The notes: a model not told the origin generated them from the letters alone. Shown: positions 1-9,273, counted from the stretch's first letter. The stretch is DNA of 64,000 nt from Claveliimonas bilis (GCF_020892095.1 NZ_AP024845.1:186001-250000), one strand, 5' to 3'. Translations and numbers: made by a program.

Positions 1-638
1 TCTACCAGAATATACCGGAACCTGGCCTGCCATTTTTCAAGAATATCCGGTCTGGACTTAAAAAGCTCATGGCAGAGGATCAGCATATCATCGAAATCGA
101 TCTTGCGCATTTCCTTTCTCTTCTTTTCATACATCTGGTAGATATCTGCAAATGCTCCCGGACATACGGACGCTTTATATGTCTGAATATCCAGCCCGTT
201 ATTTTTTACTTTTCCGATTTCTGTCAGAAGATCTCTGATAAAATCCTGTTCATCTTCCACTTCCAGCTTAAGGTCCAATTCCGGCAGAGCCAGGATCTGC
301 CCCAAAAGTCTGCTGCTCTCTTCCCCGGTCAGAATATTTGCCGAAGTAAATCCATAAGCCCACCTTAGAATTCCGTAATAGATCCCATGAAATGTCCCGA
401 ATGTTACAGGAGGACAGACTCCTCCCATAAGACTTTTAAATCTGTTCTGCATTTCATAGGAAGCATATCTGGTAAAAGTAATGACCAGAATTTCTTCTGG
501 TCTTACTTTGTACCTTTTAATCAGATTTTCTATTCTTGCTGCAATGGTAAGAGTTTTCCCGGAACCGGGACCGGCAAGGACCATACATGGCCCCTGGAAA
601 TGACAGGCTGCTTTTTGCTGTGCCTTATTCAGATGCAT
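1..638 (-). CDS. UvrD/PcrA-like superfamily 1 DNA helicase, N-terminal part (runs off the window edge)
   Basis: Read on the minus strand from an ATG at 638, the frame stays open to base 1, so only about 212 N-terminal residues are present. It begins MHLNKAQQKAACHFQGP and carries a Walker A GPGSGKT at residues 23-29, then ITFTRYASYEMQ (motif Ia region), GTFHGIYYGILR, and near the edge KIDFDDMLILCHE. This is the 1A-1B arrangement of UvrD/Rep/PcrA ATP-dependent 3'-5' helicases used in repair and replication-fork maintenance. The start lies 3 bases after the gltX stop, and its ribosome-binding purines are inside the last gltX codons, so the two are translationally coupled. The C-terminal half is outside the window, so PcrA cannot be told from smaller UvrD paralogues. 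Confidence 0.85.
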   Translation of the reverse strand, partial: MHLNKAQQKAACHFQGPCMVLAGPGSGKTLTIAARIENLIKRYKVRPEEILVITFTRYASYEMQNRFKSLMGGVCPPVTFGTFHGIYYGILRWAYGFTSANILTGEESSRLLGQILALPELDLKLEVEDEQDFIRDLLTEIGKVKNNGLDIQTYKASVCPGAFADIYQMYEKKRKEMRKIDFDDMLILCHELFKSRPDILEKWQARFRYILV

Positions 639-641
639 TCC

Positions 642-2105
642 TTACCTCGTTTCTAACAATTCAATTCCCTTACGGATCCTGCACAGGGACTCTTCTTTGC
701 CAAGTACTTCCATAATTTCTGTCGCTCCGCCAGGCGTATTCTGCTTGCCGGACACGGCAGTTCTCACCGGCCACATTACATAGCCGTTTTTGTAACCTTT
801 TTCTTCAATATATTTTTTCAGGGTGGCATACAGGGCGTCATTGCTGTAATCATCCTGCGCTTCCAGGATAGGAAGAACTTCTTTTAAAACTTCCAGAGAA
901 GTCTCTTCATTTGTTTTCATTTTCTTATGGCAGTACATTGCTGTGTCATATTCCGGCAATTCTTGGAAAAAGTCTATCTGGTCTTTGATATCAGGGAAGA
1001 TTTCGATTCTGGTCTTTACAAGCGCCGCAATCTTCTTCAAATCATAATCTTTTGTGATCACTTCTTCAATATAAGGCTTTGCCATCTCATAAAACCTGTC
1101 TGCATCCATTGCTTTCAGATATTCGCCATTCATCCATTTCAGCTTTGTCATGTCAAACACAGCCGGTGACTTGCTCATATGATGATAGTCGAAGATTTTT
1201 ACCAGCTCATCCAGAGAGAAGATTTCCTGTGTTCCCTCCGGACACCATCCCAGCAGAGCCACATAATTCACGATTGCTTCTGATACAAATCCCTGATCCA
1301 GAAGATCTTCATAAGAAGAATGGCCGCAGCGTTTACTCAGCTTTTTGTGGTTTTCATCCGTAATAAGCGGGCAATGCACATAAACCGGCACTTCCCATCC
1401 GAAAGCTTCGTAAATACGATTGTATTTCGGAGCAGAGGACAGATATTCATTTCCGCGGACTACATGGGTGATTCCCATCAGATGGTCATCCACTACGTTT
1501 GCAAAATTATAAGTCGGATATCCGTCCGATTTGATCAGAATCATATCATCCAGCTCTTCATTGGGCACTGTGATGTCCCCGTATATTTCATCATGAAAGG
1601 TTGTTGTCCCTTCTGTGGGCATGTTCATGCGGATCACATATGGCTTTCCTTCCTTCAGGTTCGCTTCAATCTCTTCCTTGCTCAGATGAAGGCAGTGTTT
1701 ATCATAGACAACAATCTCTGTATTTCCGTCTTCTGACACTTTGCTTCTTAAAGACTCCAGGCGCTCTTTATCACAGAAACAGTAGTATGCATCTCCCTGC
1801 TCAATGAGCTGTTTGGCATATTTCATATAGATACCTGCAGCGTTTCTCTCGCTCTGCACATAAGGACCCACTCCTCCGTCTTTGTCCGGTCCCTCGTCAT
1901 GTACAAGTCCGGTCTTTTCCAGAGTCCGGTAAATAATTTCAAGAGCCCCTTCCATAAAACGTTCCTGGTCTGTATCCTCGATCCGAAGCATAAAGCTTCC
2001 TCCCGCATGTTTCGCTATCAGATAAGCATATAATGCCGTCCTTAAATTTCCCACATGCATCCTTCCCGTAGGACTTGGTGCAAATCTTGTTCTTACTTTA
2101 CTCAT
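642..2105 (-). CDS. gltX: Glutamyl-tRNA synthetase
   Basis: 487 residues, normal length for bacterial GluRS. It charges tRNA-Glu with glutamate in the cytoplasm. The class I signature [12 protein letters not shown] (residues 9-20) is the HIGH-type motif and KLSKR (255-259) is the KMSKS-type loop. A YCFC pair (108-111) with C138/H140 resembles the zinc site of GluRS. The gene starts inside the 3' end of the upstream sirtuin-like gene (8-base overlap) and is followed after 3 bases by the helicase, so it is the middle gene of a three-gene operon. In Bacillus gltX sits between ispF and cysE. Here it has been moved away from that cluster, which lies at 52-58 kb. A true GlnRS is encoded at 49 kb, so this enzyme need not mischarge tRNA-Gln. 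Confidence 0.97.
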   Translation of the reverse strand: MSKVRTRFAPSPTGRMHVGNLRTALYAYLIAKHAGGSFMLRIEDTDQERFMEGALEIIYRTLEKTGLVHDEGPDKDGGVGPYVQSERNAAGIYMKYAKQLIEQGDAYYCFCDKERLESLRSKVSEDGNTEIVVYDKHCLHLSKEEIEANLKEGKPYVIRMNMPTEGTTTFHDEIYGDITVPNEELDDMILIKSDGYPTYNFANVVDDHLMGITHVVRGNEYLSSAPKYNRIYEAFGWEVPVYVHCPLITDENHKKLSKRCGHSSYEDLLDQGFVSEAIVNYVALLGWCPEGTQEIFSLDELVKIFDYHHMSKSPAVFDMTKLKWMNGEYLKAMDADRFYEMAKPYIEEVITKDYDLKKIAALVKTRIEIFPDIKDQIDFFQELPEYDTAMYCHKKMKTNEETSLEVLKEVLPILEAQDDYSNDALYATLKKYIEEKGYKNGYVMWPVRTAVSGKQNTPGGATEIMEVLGKEESLCRIRKGIELLETR

Positions 2106-2853
2106 TGTTCTTCTCCATTTCTGTTATAATTTTATCCAGAGCATCATCCACTCTGCTGTTCCAGTATATATCTGCAAATTTATCTGAAAAATGCTGTTCT
2201 TTCGAGATCAGCAAAAGCTTATCTCCTTCATAGTAATCCAGAAGCTGTGTACAGAGATAACTTTTCAGGTTCGTACCAAGCACCAGCAGCACGTCGGCTT
2301 TCTGAATCTCCGTTGCAGCTCTTGTAATAACCTGATTATCCACCATTTCCCCAAACAGCCTCACATCCGGCCGAATAGCCTGTTTACATTTTTCACACAA
2401 AGGAATCTTCTCTCCATCCCTTACATACTCCATAGAATACTCCTGGCCGCAATGTGTACAATAATTGCGGTATACATTTCCATGAAGCTCAATGACATTT
2501 TTACATCCTGCACGTGAGGGTAAATGGAAAATACGCCGGGTAATAATGGTCTGCAAAATCCCCATCTCCTCCAGCCTGGCCATCTCATAAAATCCTTTCC
2601 CCGGCGGTGTATCCAGAGCCGAAAGGATTTCTTTTCTGTAGAAATCGTAAAACTGCGGTTTACGCGTCGAAAAAAAGGAACTGGAAAAGATCTCTTCTGT
2701 TGAATATCCGTACTTCTGTTCAATATCGTAGGACTCTCCCCCGTCACGAATTGCAGGATATCCGCTTTCCACAAGCATTCCAAAACCGCTTAATGCCACT
2801 GTGTACCTGCTTTTCTTCAGTATCTGACAGATGATTTCCGTTATATCTGACAT
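2098..2853 (-). CDS. Sirtuin-like (Sir2 fold) protein with degenerate NAD pocket
   Basis: 251 residues. The fold is recognisable from a Sir2 motif series: a GAGIS-like stretch replaced by [19 protein letters not shown] (21-39), ELHGN with the general-base His at 124, a zinc ribbon C132/C135/C153/C156, RPDVRLFGE (161-169) and GTNLK. Two hallmark NAD-binding and catalytic motifs are abnormal: the glycine-rich loop lacks GAGIS, and the TQNIDGLH box is replaced by [12 protein letters not shown] (105-116), losing the Asn and Asp. Deacylase activity is therefore doubtful. It may bind NAD or ADP-ribose in another way, or act as a regulator or toxin-like NADase relative. It is the first gene of the sirtuin-gltX-helicase operon. 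The family call is firm, the function open. Confidence 0.75.
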   Translation of the reverse strand: MSDITEIICQILKKSRYTVALSGFGMLVESGYPAIRDGGESYDIEQKYGYSTEEIFSSSFFSTRKPQFYDFYRKEILSALDTPPGKGFYEMARLEEMGILQTIITRRIFHLPSRAGCKNVIELHGNVYRNYCTHCGQEYSMEYVRDGEKIPLCEKCKQAIRPDVRLFGEMVDNQVITRAATEIQKADVLLVLGTNLKSYLCTQLLDYYEGDKLLLISKEQHFSDKFADIYWNSRVDDALDKIITEMEKNNE

Positions 2854-2900
2854 ACCTAGTCGCCTCCTCTTTCAGGCTGTGTATTATGCTTTTCATAATC

Positions 2901-2930
2901 AGTATAACACATGTGAATTATGGTAATCAA
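2901..2930 (-). promoter_or_regulatory. Sigma-A type promoter for the sirtuin-gltX-helicase operon
   Basis: On the minus strand TTGATT (2925-2930) is followed after 18 bases by TATACT (2901-2906), about 47 bases upstream of the sirtuin start. The -35 element overlaps the stop end of the preceding exporter gene. Predicted from sequence only. Confidence 0.5.
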
Positions 2931-3403
2931 CTATTCTGAATCTTTCTCTTGTGGATCCGGCGGCTCCTCCAGTAATCCGGGCGGAAAAATTCTCTGGGAA
3001 TAGAGACAATGCAGACAATGCCAAGTACTATGGCAAAAGCCACTTTTATCGCTCCAATCCCACGCTGTGCAGCCTCTCCCAGCTGATTCATGACAAGGTA
3101 GTAGGCGGTATAATAAACGCCCGCTCCGGGCACCAGGGGAAAAATGCCGGAGATCAGAAAAACAGTGATCGGGCACTTCATCCGCACTGTCAGCATTCTC
3201 GATATCAGAACTACCACCAGTGTTCCCAAAAAAGAGGCAATGGCTGCCGAGGTTAAATTGACTGTCAGACAGTATACGATCCACCCCATTGTACCGGTAA
3301 TGCCGCAGCTTAAATAAAACCGTTTCGGCACGTTAAACAGAACGGAAAAAGCAATGGTTCCAAAAAAGGGGCATATCAGATTTGCCACAATGTACTCTAT
3401 CAT
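2927..3403 (-). CDS. ThrE-type threonine/serine exporter, C-terminal-domain subunit (DUF3815)
   Basis: 158 residues, nearly all membrane: about four to five hydrophobic helices, with the family-like stretch GIFPLVPGAGVYYTAYYLV in the middle. It matches the small ThrE_2/DUF3815 half of split threonine/serine exporters, which pairs with the DUF1212 half in the plasma membrane to export Thr and Ser. The start overlaps the stop of the upstream partner by 4 bases (ATGA-type coupling), as expected for subunits made in equal amounts. The basic tail RRIHKRKIQNS is probably cytoplasmic. The exact substrate is inferred from the family. Confidence 0.85.
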   Translation of the reverse strand: MIEYIVANLICPFFGTIAFSVLFNVPKRFYLSCGITGTMGWIVYCLTVNLTSAAIASFLGTLVVVLISRMLTVRMKCPITVFLISGIFPLVPGAGVYYTAYYLVMNQLGEAAQRGIGAIKVAFAIVLGIVCIVSIPREFFRPDYWRSRRIHKRKIQNS

Positions 3404-4632
3404 CCAAGAACACCTCCTGCCATATTTGCATAAATCCCAAGTGTGATTCCCACGCCGATCGCTATATATACAAACACAAGAAGCGCATCGATCATCCGCA
3501 CTGTCCCCGACAGGAAATCACTGTCTGCTATATCACGGATTGCATTGACAAATCCCATTCCGGGCACTAAAGGCATAATAGATGCAATGATGATCCCGTC
3601 TCTTTGAAGCGGAACAGGGGCAATCTGCAGTGCCACAAGACCGAGAGTTGTCAGCAGCACGCCGCCTGTAATATTTACGATAATTTTGGACATATGATGC
3701 TTTTTCGCGGTCAGCACCCAAATATACAGAATACATCCTATCAAAAATGCTACAAAGCTCTCCGGGACTCCTGCTCCCAAAAGATACCCGAAGCATCCGC
3801 TGCCTATACCGGCAGAAAGGACCTGAAAATAGCTTCTTTTGGGCGGTATTTTTTCAATTTCCGCAAGCCGCTCAAACGCCTCATCCAATCCCACCATGCC
3901 GGCGGCAATCTCCCTGGATAAATCGTTCACTTCAGCTACAATTCCCAGATGAGCGGCAGAAAGCGGTATATGTTTTACCTTTGTGTAGGAATCTCCATCT
4001 CCGATTTTAACACTGATGATAATTGCATGGCTCATGGTAAATGTATCTACATCATTGACATGGAATCTCTTACAGATATGCTGGATCGTTTCTTCCACAC
4101 GAAAAATCTCTCCGCCGTTTTTCAAAAGGATCCTTCCCGCCTCCAAAGCCAGATCCATAACCCGCTTCGGATCCGATTCCTTAGCCAGATCCTTCTTCAG
4201 GTAAACCATGTCTGTCAGCAGCACACCATCTTCATAAATTTCTTCCCGGTAATTTTCCGTAAAAAATCCCGGCACGATATGAGAAGGAGTAAAACCGCAG
4301 TGTTCATAAAAGCCAATCGTCTTTTTGCTGTTTCCCGTTCCCACATACATGGTAGAGCATTGGAAACTGTACTTCTCGCACACATAGTGAAGCAGGGCCT
4401 TTCCGTATCCTCTGCCCTGCGCCTTTTCTCTCGTAGCAATATTTTTTAATTCACAGCTCCCTGCTTTGTTCATGGTAACAACACAGACTGACTGCACTTC
4501 ACCTTCTTCGTCATATAACGCAAACATATCCCCAGCGTCCAGATATTTCTCTATCATGTCCTCCTGGGGATCTGCCAGTAATAATAGATCCAAAAATGCC
4601 TTTTTATTTTCTGTAATCTGATGAATCCTCAT
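3400..4632 (-). CDS. Fusion of GNAT N-acetyltransferase and ThrE-type exporter (DUF1212) subunit
   Basis: 410 residues in one open frame. Residues 1 to about 150 form a GNAT domain: ELKNIATREKAQGRGYGKAL contains the acetyl-CoA loop (Q/RxxGxG/A as AQGRGYG), followed by NSKKTIGFYEHCGF. From about 155 onward is the DUF1212 exporter half: the cytoplasmic part DLALEAGRILLKNGGEIFRVEE and MSHAIIISV, then about five membrane helices, including SIMPLVPGMGFVNAIRDI. The ATG is preceded by GAGGAATCAAAAAT. Coupling an acetyltransferase to an amino-acid exporter suggests acetylation of the exported substrate or of a related small molecule, but this is inference. No stop or frame change is seen at the junction (DLAKESDPKRVMDLALEA). 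Confidence 0.85.
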   Translation of the reverse strand: MRIHQITENKKAFLDLLLLADPQEDMIEKYLDAGDMFALYDEEGEVQSVCVVTMNKAGSCELKNIATREKAQGRGYGKALLHYVCEKYSFQCSTMYVGTGNSKKTIGFYEHCGFTPSHIVPGFFTENYREEIYEDGVLLTDMVYLKKDLAKESDPKRVMDLALEAGRILLKNGGEIFRVEETIQHICKRFHVNDVDTFTMSHAIIISVKIGDGDSYTKVKHIPLSAAHLGIVAEVNDLSREIAAGMVGLDEAFERLAEIEKIPPKRSYFQVLSAGIGSGCFGYLLGAGVPESFVAFLIGCILYIWVLTAKKHHMSKIIVNITGGVLLTTLGLVALQIAPVPLQRDGIIIASIMPLVPGMGFVNAIRDIADSDFLSGTVRMIDALLVFVYIAIGVGITLGIYANMAGGVLG

Positions 4633-4715
4633 ATTTTTGATTCCTCGGTTATAATATTAACAGCTGTATCTTGCTTATTATAGCACTATCCGGGGAAAAA
4701 TTACAGATATTTTTT

Positions 4716-5909
4716 TTATCTTCCTGCCGGCCGTAAAATAAGACTTCCGTCTGTCCTGCTGTATAAAAGCCCTTCTCTGCTCTCATATACCGGATTATCT
4801 GAATCCACTTCAATATAAAACAGCAGAGGCAGGTTTTCCAGAGTTCCAGGTTCAATGTCAGTAATTCCGGCAGGAACATAAATTTCAAATATCTCTTCTG
4901 CAAATCCATCTAAGGATCCTGCCCTGATTCCGACACATCCTTCTCTATCCGGCAAAACAAGCAGCCCATCTGTAATCCCATTTCCTTCTCCTGTATAACT
5001 TGTAATATATCCTGCGTCATCACAGAGAAATCCCGTATATTCTTTCCATCCTGCATATAATTCCAGCTCTGTCTCTCCCCTTTTGGCTCTCTCAAAAGGA
5101 ATCGTACACGCCTCATCTCTATACCATCCGACAAATTCTTTTCCGGGACGAACAGGAACTGCCGTCTCTTCCAGCATATAATCTGTCAGATATGCCATAT
5201 CTGTCGTACAACTTCCTCCATTTCCGTTCAAATGGACTTTATAATCCACAACACCAAAGGGAATCTCTGCTTTACAGCCTTTGTACTCCACAGAAATTTT
5301 ATAATTCCCTGCTTTTCCTGTATCGGGAATTTTCACTGCCGCATCCTCCGGCATGATCTTCCCGCCCCGATACATTAAAGTAATATCCGACAGTTCCACT
5401 GTACTGCCCACACAGTAATCCATGGGAAGAGAACCATCAAATGTCAGCGCATATTCTCCTCCTGCTGTATCGGAAGATTCCTTATCCGCTGCCGGAACTG
5501 TTATTACTTCTTTTACCCCTGACGCTCCTTCTGATATAACGGCAGGTGCCGCCATTTCTATAGAAAGTTTCCGACCCGGGTTTTCTGTCTCATTCAAAGC
5601 TGTATTTTCTTTTTCCTCCAAAACTGCTTTTGCCAAAACAATTCGATTTTCCATCAATTTTAAAATACTGTGTGCTTCTTCTGTCACTTCACTGCCGACT
5701 CCGGGATACCGTCCGACGCTTTCTCTGGCTGTTTCCAGGCCAAAGCTTTCTCCTGTTCCCGGGTTCATTGCCTCCTCCTTAGACACTACAGATGCTGTAA
5801 TCCATACTGAAGCCGCCACCAGTACGCCTTTTAACACCCTTGTCATCACCGGCTTAAAATCCAGCCCCAATGACCCCTCATTTATTAACGCTATTGTTTC
5901 TGTTCTCAT
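4716..5909 (-). CDS. Membrane-anchored surface protein with InlB B-repeat and BspA-type leucine-rich segment
   Basis: About 397 residues from the chosen ATG at 5909 (AGAGG just upstream). A longer frame to 5993 exists, but its extra codons would run through the grdD terminator hairpin, so it was rejected. VLKGVLVAASVWITASVV near residue 24 is a signal anchor or signal peptide. A low-complexity acidic/Ser-Thr region follows, then an InlB B-repeat (Flg_new type; YKVHLNGNGGSCTTDMAYL ... GKEFVGWYRDEACTIPF ... YAGWKEYTG), then a BspA-like leucine-rich stretch (IYVPAGITDIEPGTLENL). There is no sortase motif at the C-terminus, so the protein is probably held by the N-terminal helix. Its role is likely extracellular adhesion or interaction, ligand unknown. 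Confidence 0.7.
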   Translation of the reverse strand: MRTETIALINEGSLGLDFKPVMTRVLKGVLVAASVWITASVVSKEEAMNPGTGESFGLETARESVGRYPGVGSEVTEEAHSILKLMENRIVLAKAVLEEKENTALNETENPGRKLSIEMAAPAVISEGASGVKEVITVPAADKESSDTAGGEYALTFDGSLPMDYCVGSTVELSDITLMYRGGKIMPEDAAVKIPDTGKAGNYKISVEYKGCKAEIPFGVVDYKVHLNGNGGSCTTDMAYLTDYMLEETAVPVRPGKEFVGWYRDEACTIPFERAKRGETELELYAGWKEYTGFLCDDAGYITSYTGEGNGITDGLLVLPDREGCVGIRAGSLDGFAEEIFEIYVPAGITDIEPGTLENLPLLFYIEVDSDNPVYESREGLLYSRTDGSLILRPAGR

Positions 5910-5956
5910 ATCCTCTATTATATAATTCCACAATTTTCCAAACAATATAAGGCGCA

Positions 5957-5997
5957 GAAAAAGGAAGTGGCATCTCGGCACACCGGCTGCCACTTCC
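5957..5997 (-). terminator. Rho-independent terminator of the grd operon
   Basis: Minus-strand stem GGAAGTGGCA (5988-5997) pairs with TGCCACTTCC (5963-5972) and is followed by a T-run (complement of 5957-5962). It lies 12 bases after the grdD stop. Confidence 0.85.
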
Positions 5998-6009
5998 CTG
6001 TACTGAACT

Positions 6010-7164
6010 TTAGTTAATATAACCTGCTTTTTTCAGCTCTTCTGCTGCTTTTTCATAATTTGCATCTGACACGAGGATAATAGGACCTGTACATCCCATT
6101 CCACTCTCTGCGTAAATGCCAAGCTTCCACAGAACTTTCACCCCGTCTTCCAGATCCATGATCTCAATTCCTGCAATCTGTGAAGTTACCGGTTCTTTCG
6201 GCGGTGCTTTTACTTCTTCCTCTTCCGCTGCCGGTTTTGCTGCCGCTTTTCTGGCATTCAAGATATCCTTCAGCCCGGCCTTATTGGCTGCTGCAAACTC
6301 TTTCTTTGCAACATCAAATACCTTTCCGCGGATCAGCTCTGCTGCATACCGGATAGCCCCCGTGATGAGAGGTGCTCCGGACGCCCTGGAAATGATCATA
6401 ACGAGCTGATCATACCCTTCCCCGATACCAGGGCCATAGCCATAACCGGTTGCTTCAAAGCTTCCTCCTGTCGTAAAGGATGACAGCATTTTAATCAGAA
6501 TATTTCCGGACAGCGAATCACATACCATAATATCCGGGGAGCCCTGCAGCACGTCATTCCCGCGCATTACGCAGCCTCCATCTGCCCTTGCTGATTCTGC
6601 AAATGAGATATCATACCCATTTTCCTTCAGCTGCTTCAACGCAATTTCTGTCTGACGTGCCCCATCCACGTTCAGAATACCTACGGTCGGATTGCTCTTC
6701 CCGCATGCTTTTGCAGCAATAATTCCATAAATCGCATTTTTGATCATTCCTTCCACGCGGTCTGCGCTGGAAGTACCTGTCGTTGTAGCGACAAACATTT
6801 CTTTTCCCTTTGCCGGTGTCACAGCGCGTCCCACTGTAGAAACTCCGATCGGGAATGGAAAATGCATTGTTACTGCACCGTCCACTTCCTTATTTTTCAG
6901 AAGTTCTTCCATCTTTTTGTGGCCTTCTTCTTCATCAGCCACCTTTACCGTGGTTACCCCTTCTGCCTCCAGAGTACCAATGTAGTATACATCTATGCCC
7001 TCTTTTGCCGCAGCAACGGCAGCTTCCATTGCATTTTCTTCCCCATGCTCACTGCCCATACCTGTCAGAGCAATCTTCGGCTTTTTCCCAAAGCTTCCGG
7101 TCTCCAGACCCTCTGCCATTTCCATAAAGGTGGAGGCAATCATTTTTTCAATACTATTTGCCAT
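6010..7164 (-). CDS. grdD: Glycine reductase complex component C, alpha subunit
   Basis: 384 residues from ATG 7164, which has AAAGGAG at good spacing. An in-frame GTG three codons earlier abuts the SD and was rejected. GrdD has a phosphotransacetylase/PlsX-like fold. With GrdC it takes the carboxymethyl group from Se-carboxymethyl-selenocysteine of GrdA and releases acetyl phosphate. The reactive cysteine motif GCTGP is present near the C-terminus (Cys358, matching the acetyl-carrying Cys of characterised GrdD). A linker rich in Ala, Glu and Pro (AAAKPAAEEEEVKAPPKEP) separates the main domain from this Cys-bearing tail. It is the last gene of the operon, followed by a strong terminator. Confidence 0.95.
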   Translation of the reverse strand: MANSIEKMIASTFMEMAEGLETGSFGKKPKIALTGMGSEHGEENAMEAAVAAAKEGIDVYYIGTLEAEGVTTVKVADEEEGHKKMEELLKNKEVDGAVTMHFPFPIGVSTVGRAVTPAKGKEMFVATTTGTSSADRVEGMIKNAIYGIIAAKACGKSNPTVGILNVDGARQTEIALKQLKENGYDISFAESARADGGCVMRGNDVLQGSPDIMVCDSLSGNILIKMLSSFTTGGSFEATGYGYGPGIGEGYDQLVMIISRASGAPLITGAIRYAAELIRGKVFDVAKKEFAAANKAGLKDILNARKAAAKPAAEEEEVKAPPKEPVTSQIAGIEIMDLEDGVKVLWKLGIYAESGMGCTGPIILVSDANYEKAAEELKKAGYIN

Positions 7165-7177
7165 TTTCTCCACTCCT

Positions 7178-8716
7178 TTACTCTGCCATTAATGTTGCTG
7201 CAAAATCCTTCATTGCTTTTGCGATCAGTCCTTTTACTTCCTCTTCAGAAACGCCTGCTTCAGCTTTCTCTGCCTCTGCAGTATTTCCATGAATAACAAA
7301 AGATACACCGTCAAAAAGATTTGTCATACGTCCAAGGAAAAGACTTCCTTTACCGATGATCATGGCATTCCTGATCTTTCCTTCCAGAATGTCTTCCCTT
7401 GCAACTCCGATATAAGGTACTCCGGAAGGAATATGTCCCTGTGTCGGAGCCCATCCGGTAAGTCCGTGTTTCTTTGTAAAGTCAGCAAGTTCTTTTCTGT
7501 CCAGCTCACCGCGTTTTACAGCCAGAGCTGCGATCATCTTGTAGTTTGCCAGAGGAACATCCCCTGCTCCTGCCGGTTTTGTAATATCCGGATTCTGCAT
7601 TTCCGGTGAATATTTATCGATATCCGGAATCTTCATGCCTGCCCTGTCAAGTGGATCTGCCACCAGGCTTCCGATAACAGCCTGCGGAGCGGAACCTGTC
7701 CCAACAGTGTGGCGTCCCAGAAGGCTAAGATCGATCTCCGGATTTACACCATCGTTTTCGGAAATAACAACAGCAAATCCTCCAAGGCAGTCCTCCAGGA
7801 TCGGAAGACCTTTTTTGATATGGTCTTTCCCGTTCATACCAAGTTTTGCAGTACATCCTCCGGACGTAACAACAACTGTTTTGTATGCTCCGGATTTTAC
7901 CAAAGCAGCTGCTTCAATCACAGCGTGAGTAGGTGCAGCGCAGAATCCTCTTGCATCAGAACCTGTTGCATTTACAAGTCCGGCCACTTCAGCTGCAGCC
8001 TTTGCAAAGTTTCCGCCGCCTCTCTGATTCATATCACCGCATGCTTCCTCTGCACAGTCGATCACGTATTCTACTTCTGATTTATCAATTCCCGCATTGC
8101 GAACCGCATAGAGCAGAGCCAGAATACTGGAAGCCTTGCTCATCAGGTTCTCATGCATAACATGAGCAGACAGGTTCACATCAATGTCGTGAGCAGCCTT
8201 TACACAGCCTACAAGTTTTCCATCGAAATACAGCCCTTCTGCATGTTCTTCGTTCACAAAATGTTCGATCTCGCTTAATTCCACACCCTCGTGAACTTTC
8301 TCAACGATATCCTCTGAGATAATAGGATCTTTTGCAAATGCATCCTTATATTTTGCAACAAAATCTTTGTCCAGACGTACGACTTCAAACATATCACTTG
8401 CCTGTACAAGAAGCAAAAATTCCTCTTCCGGCATGATCTCGCCGTATTTTCCATAGCGGTCGGCGTTTTCCATCTTCTTGTCATACCATGGGAACTCTAC
8501 TTCTGCCAGTTCTTCCGGATGTACGTTTCCGATATAGGTCTGGTTCGGCCAGTAAGCAACTGCATCCTCATAGGAACGAAGTTTCTCCGGCACTTCTTTC
8601 AGATACTCTGATTCCGGATTTACAATACGCTCTGTTGTCTGTGTTGTTCCATTATATAAAACCATGTCAGGAGTATGTACTAATACATAGCTGGCTCCTT
8701 TAATTACACTGTTCAT
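7178..8716 (-). CDS. grdC: Glycine reductase complex component C, beta subunit
   Basis: 512 residues from ATG 8716 (MNSVIKGASYVLVHTPDMVL, as in other GrdC proteins). GGAAAGGG lies 7 bases upstream, so the 12 extra codons to 8752 are not used. The protein has a beta-ketoacyl synthase III-like core with DARGFCAAPTHAVIEAA and VVTSGGCTAKLGMNGKDH as likely active-site loops. With GrdD it forms component C, which converts the carboxymethyl-selenoether on GrdA to acetyl phosphate. It sits 13 bases upstream of grdD and downstream of grdA, the usual neighbourhood. Confidence 0.95.
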   Translation of the reverse strand: MNSVIKGASYVLVHTPDMVLYNGTTQTTERIVNPESEYLKEVPEKLRSYEDAVAYWPNQTYIGNVHPEELAEVEFPWYDKKMENADRYGKYGEIMPEEEFLLLVQASDMFEVVRLDKDFVAKYKDAFAKDPIISEDIVEKVHEGVELSEIEHFVNEEHAEGLYFDGKLVGCVKAAHDIDVNLSAHVMHENLMSKASSILALLYAVRNAGIDKSEVEYVIDCAEEACGDMNQRGGGNFAKAAAEVAGLVNATGSDARGFCAAPTHAVIEAAALVKSGAYKTVVVTSGGCTAKLGMNGKDHIKKGLPILEDCLGGFAVVISENDGVNPEIDLSLLGRHTVGTGSAPQAVIGSLVADPLDRAGMKIPDIDKYSPEMQNPDITKPAGAGDVPLANYKMIAALAVKRGELDRKELADFTKKHGLTGWAPTQGHIPSGVPYIGVAREDILEGKIRNAMIIGKGSLFLGRMTNLFDGVSFVIHGNTAEAEKAEAGVSEEEVKGLIAKAMKDFAATLMAE

Positions 8717-8802
8717 GGGTTTTCCCTTTCCTTCCATCTTAAATTGTTCCAACCAAATATTACCTGATATACGGAGCGGCGGGGTGACGCCGCCCCGCCT
8801 GA

Positions 8803-9273
8803 TTAGAATTTACAGTATTGTTCTCTGATGGCTGTCATCTCTGAGATGATATCATCTACATCGAGAACCATTTCCATCATACTGATCTGTTCGTCATATA
8901 CTGCTTCGTCAAATTCTTCTTTCATTTCTGGTTCACATACGTGATAAACACGAAGTCCAAGCTGGACTCCTGTCAATGGACCTGCGAAAGTAGGATCTCC
9001 TGCTGTAACAGTCTCAGCTGCAAGTCCTGCAGCTTCACCTTCTGCTGCACCGAGAATTACTACTAAATTCTCAGCTCCCAGCTCGTCAGCAAATTCTTTT
9101 ACTCTCTTCTGGTTTTCCAGATCCATTGCGCCTGCGCTCGTTCAGACGAAACATTCCGTTGATGCAAATACAACCTCAGCACCAGCTGTTTTCACGCATT
9201 CTGCGATAGCCGGTCCCGGGATACCATCACGGTCTCCGATAATTATTGCTTTTTTACCTTCTAAAATAGCCAT
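8803..9273 (-). CDS. grdA: Glycine/sarcosine/betaine reductase selenoprotein A (UGA read as selenocysteine)
   Basis: 156 residues if the in-frame TGA at 9144-9142 is decoded as selenocysteine (Sec44). The start [20 protein letters not shown] at 9273 and the context [15 protein letters not shown] match known GrdA, whose Sec is also at position 44. A conventional gene caller would report only the 107-codon fragment after the TGA. GrdA is the small selenoprotein that receives a carboxymethyl group from component B and passes it to component C. It is re-reduced by thioredoxin, encoded just upstream. The Cys41/Sec44 pair is the redox centre. Confidence 0.97.
9109..9144 (-). promoter_or_regulatory. 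grdA selenocysteine UGA and candidate bacterial SECIS hairpin
   Basis: The UGA is at 9144-9142. About 21 bases downstream on the mRNA lies CTGG-AAAA-CCAG (9120-9109), a short hairpin in the window where SelB-recognised bacterial SECIS loops occur. The recoding itself is well supported by protein alignment; the exact hairpin is a guess. Confidence 0.6.

Noticed and set aside
5910-5993. 28-codon N-terminal extension of the InlB-like protein
   Set aside because: It would be translated through the grdD terminator hairpin and lacks a ribosome site; the ATG at 5909 is better placed.
9145-9273. Frameshift or pseudogene reading of grdA
   Set aside because: The TGA sits exactly at the known Sec44 position with conserved flanks, so it is recoding and not damage.
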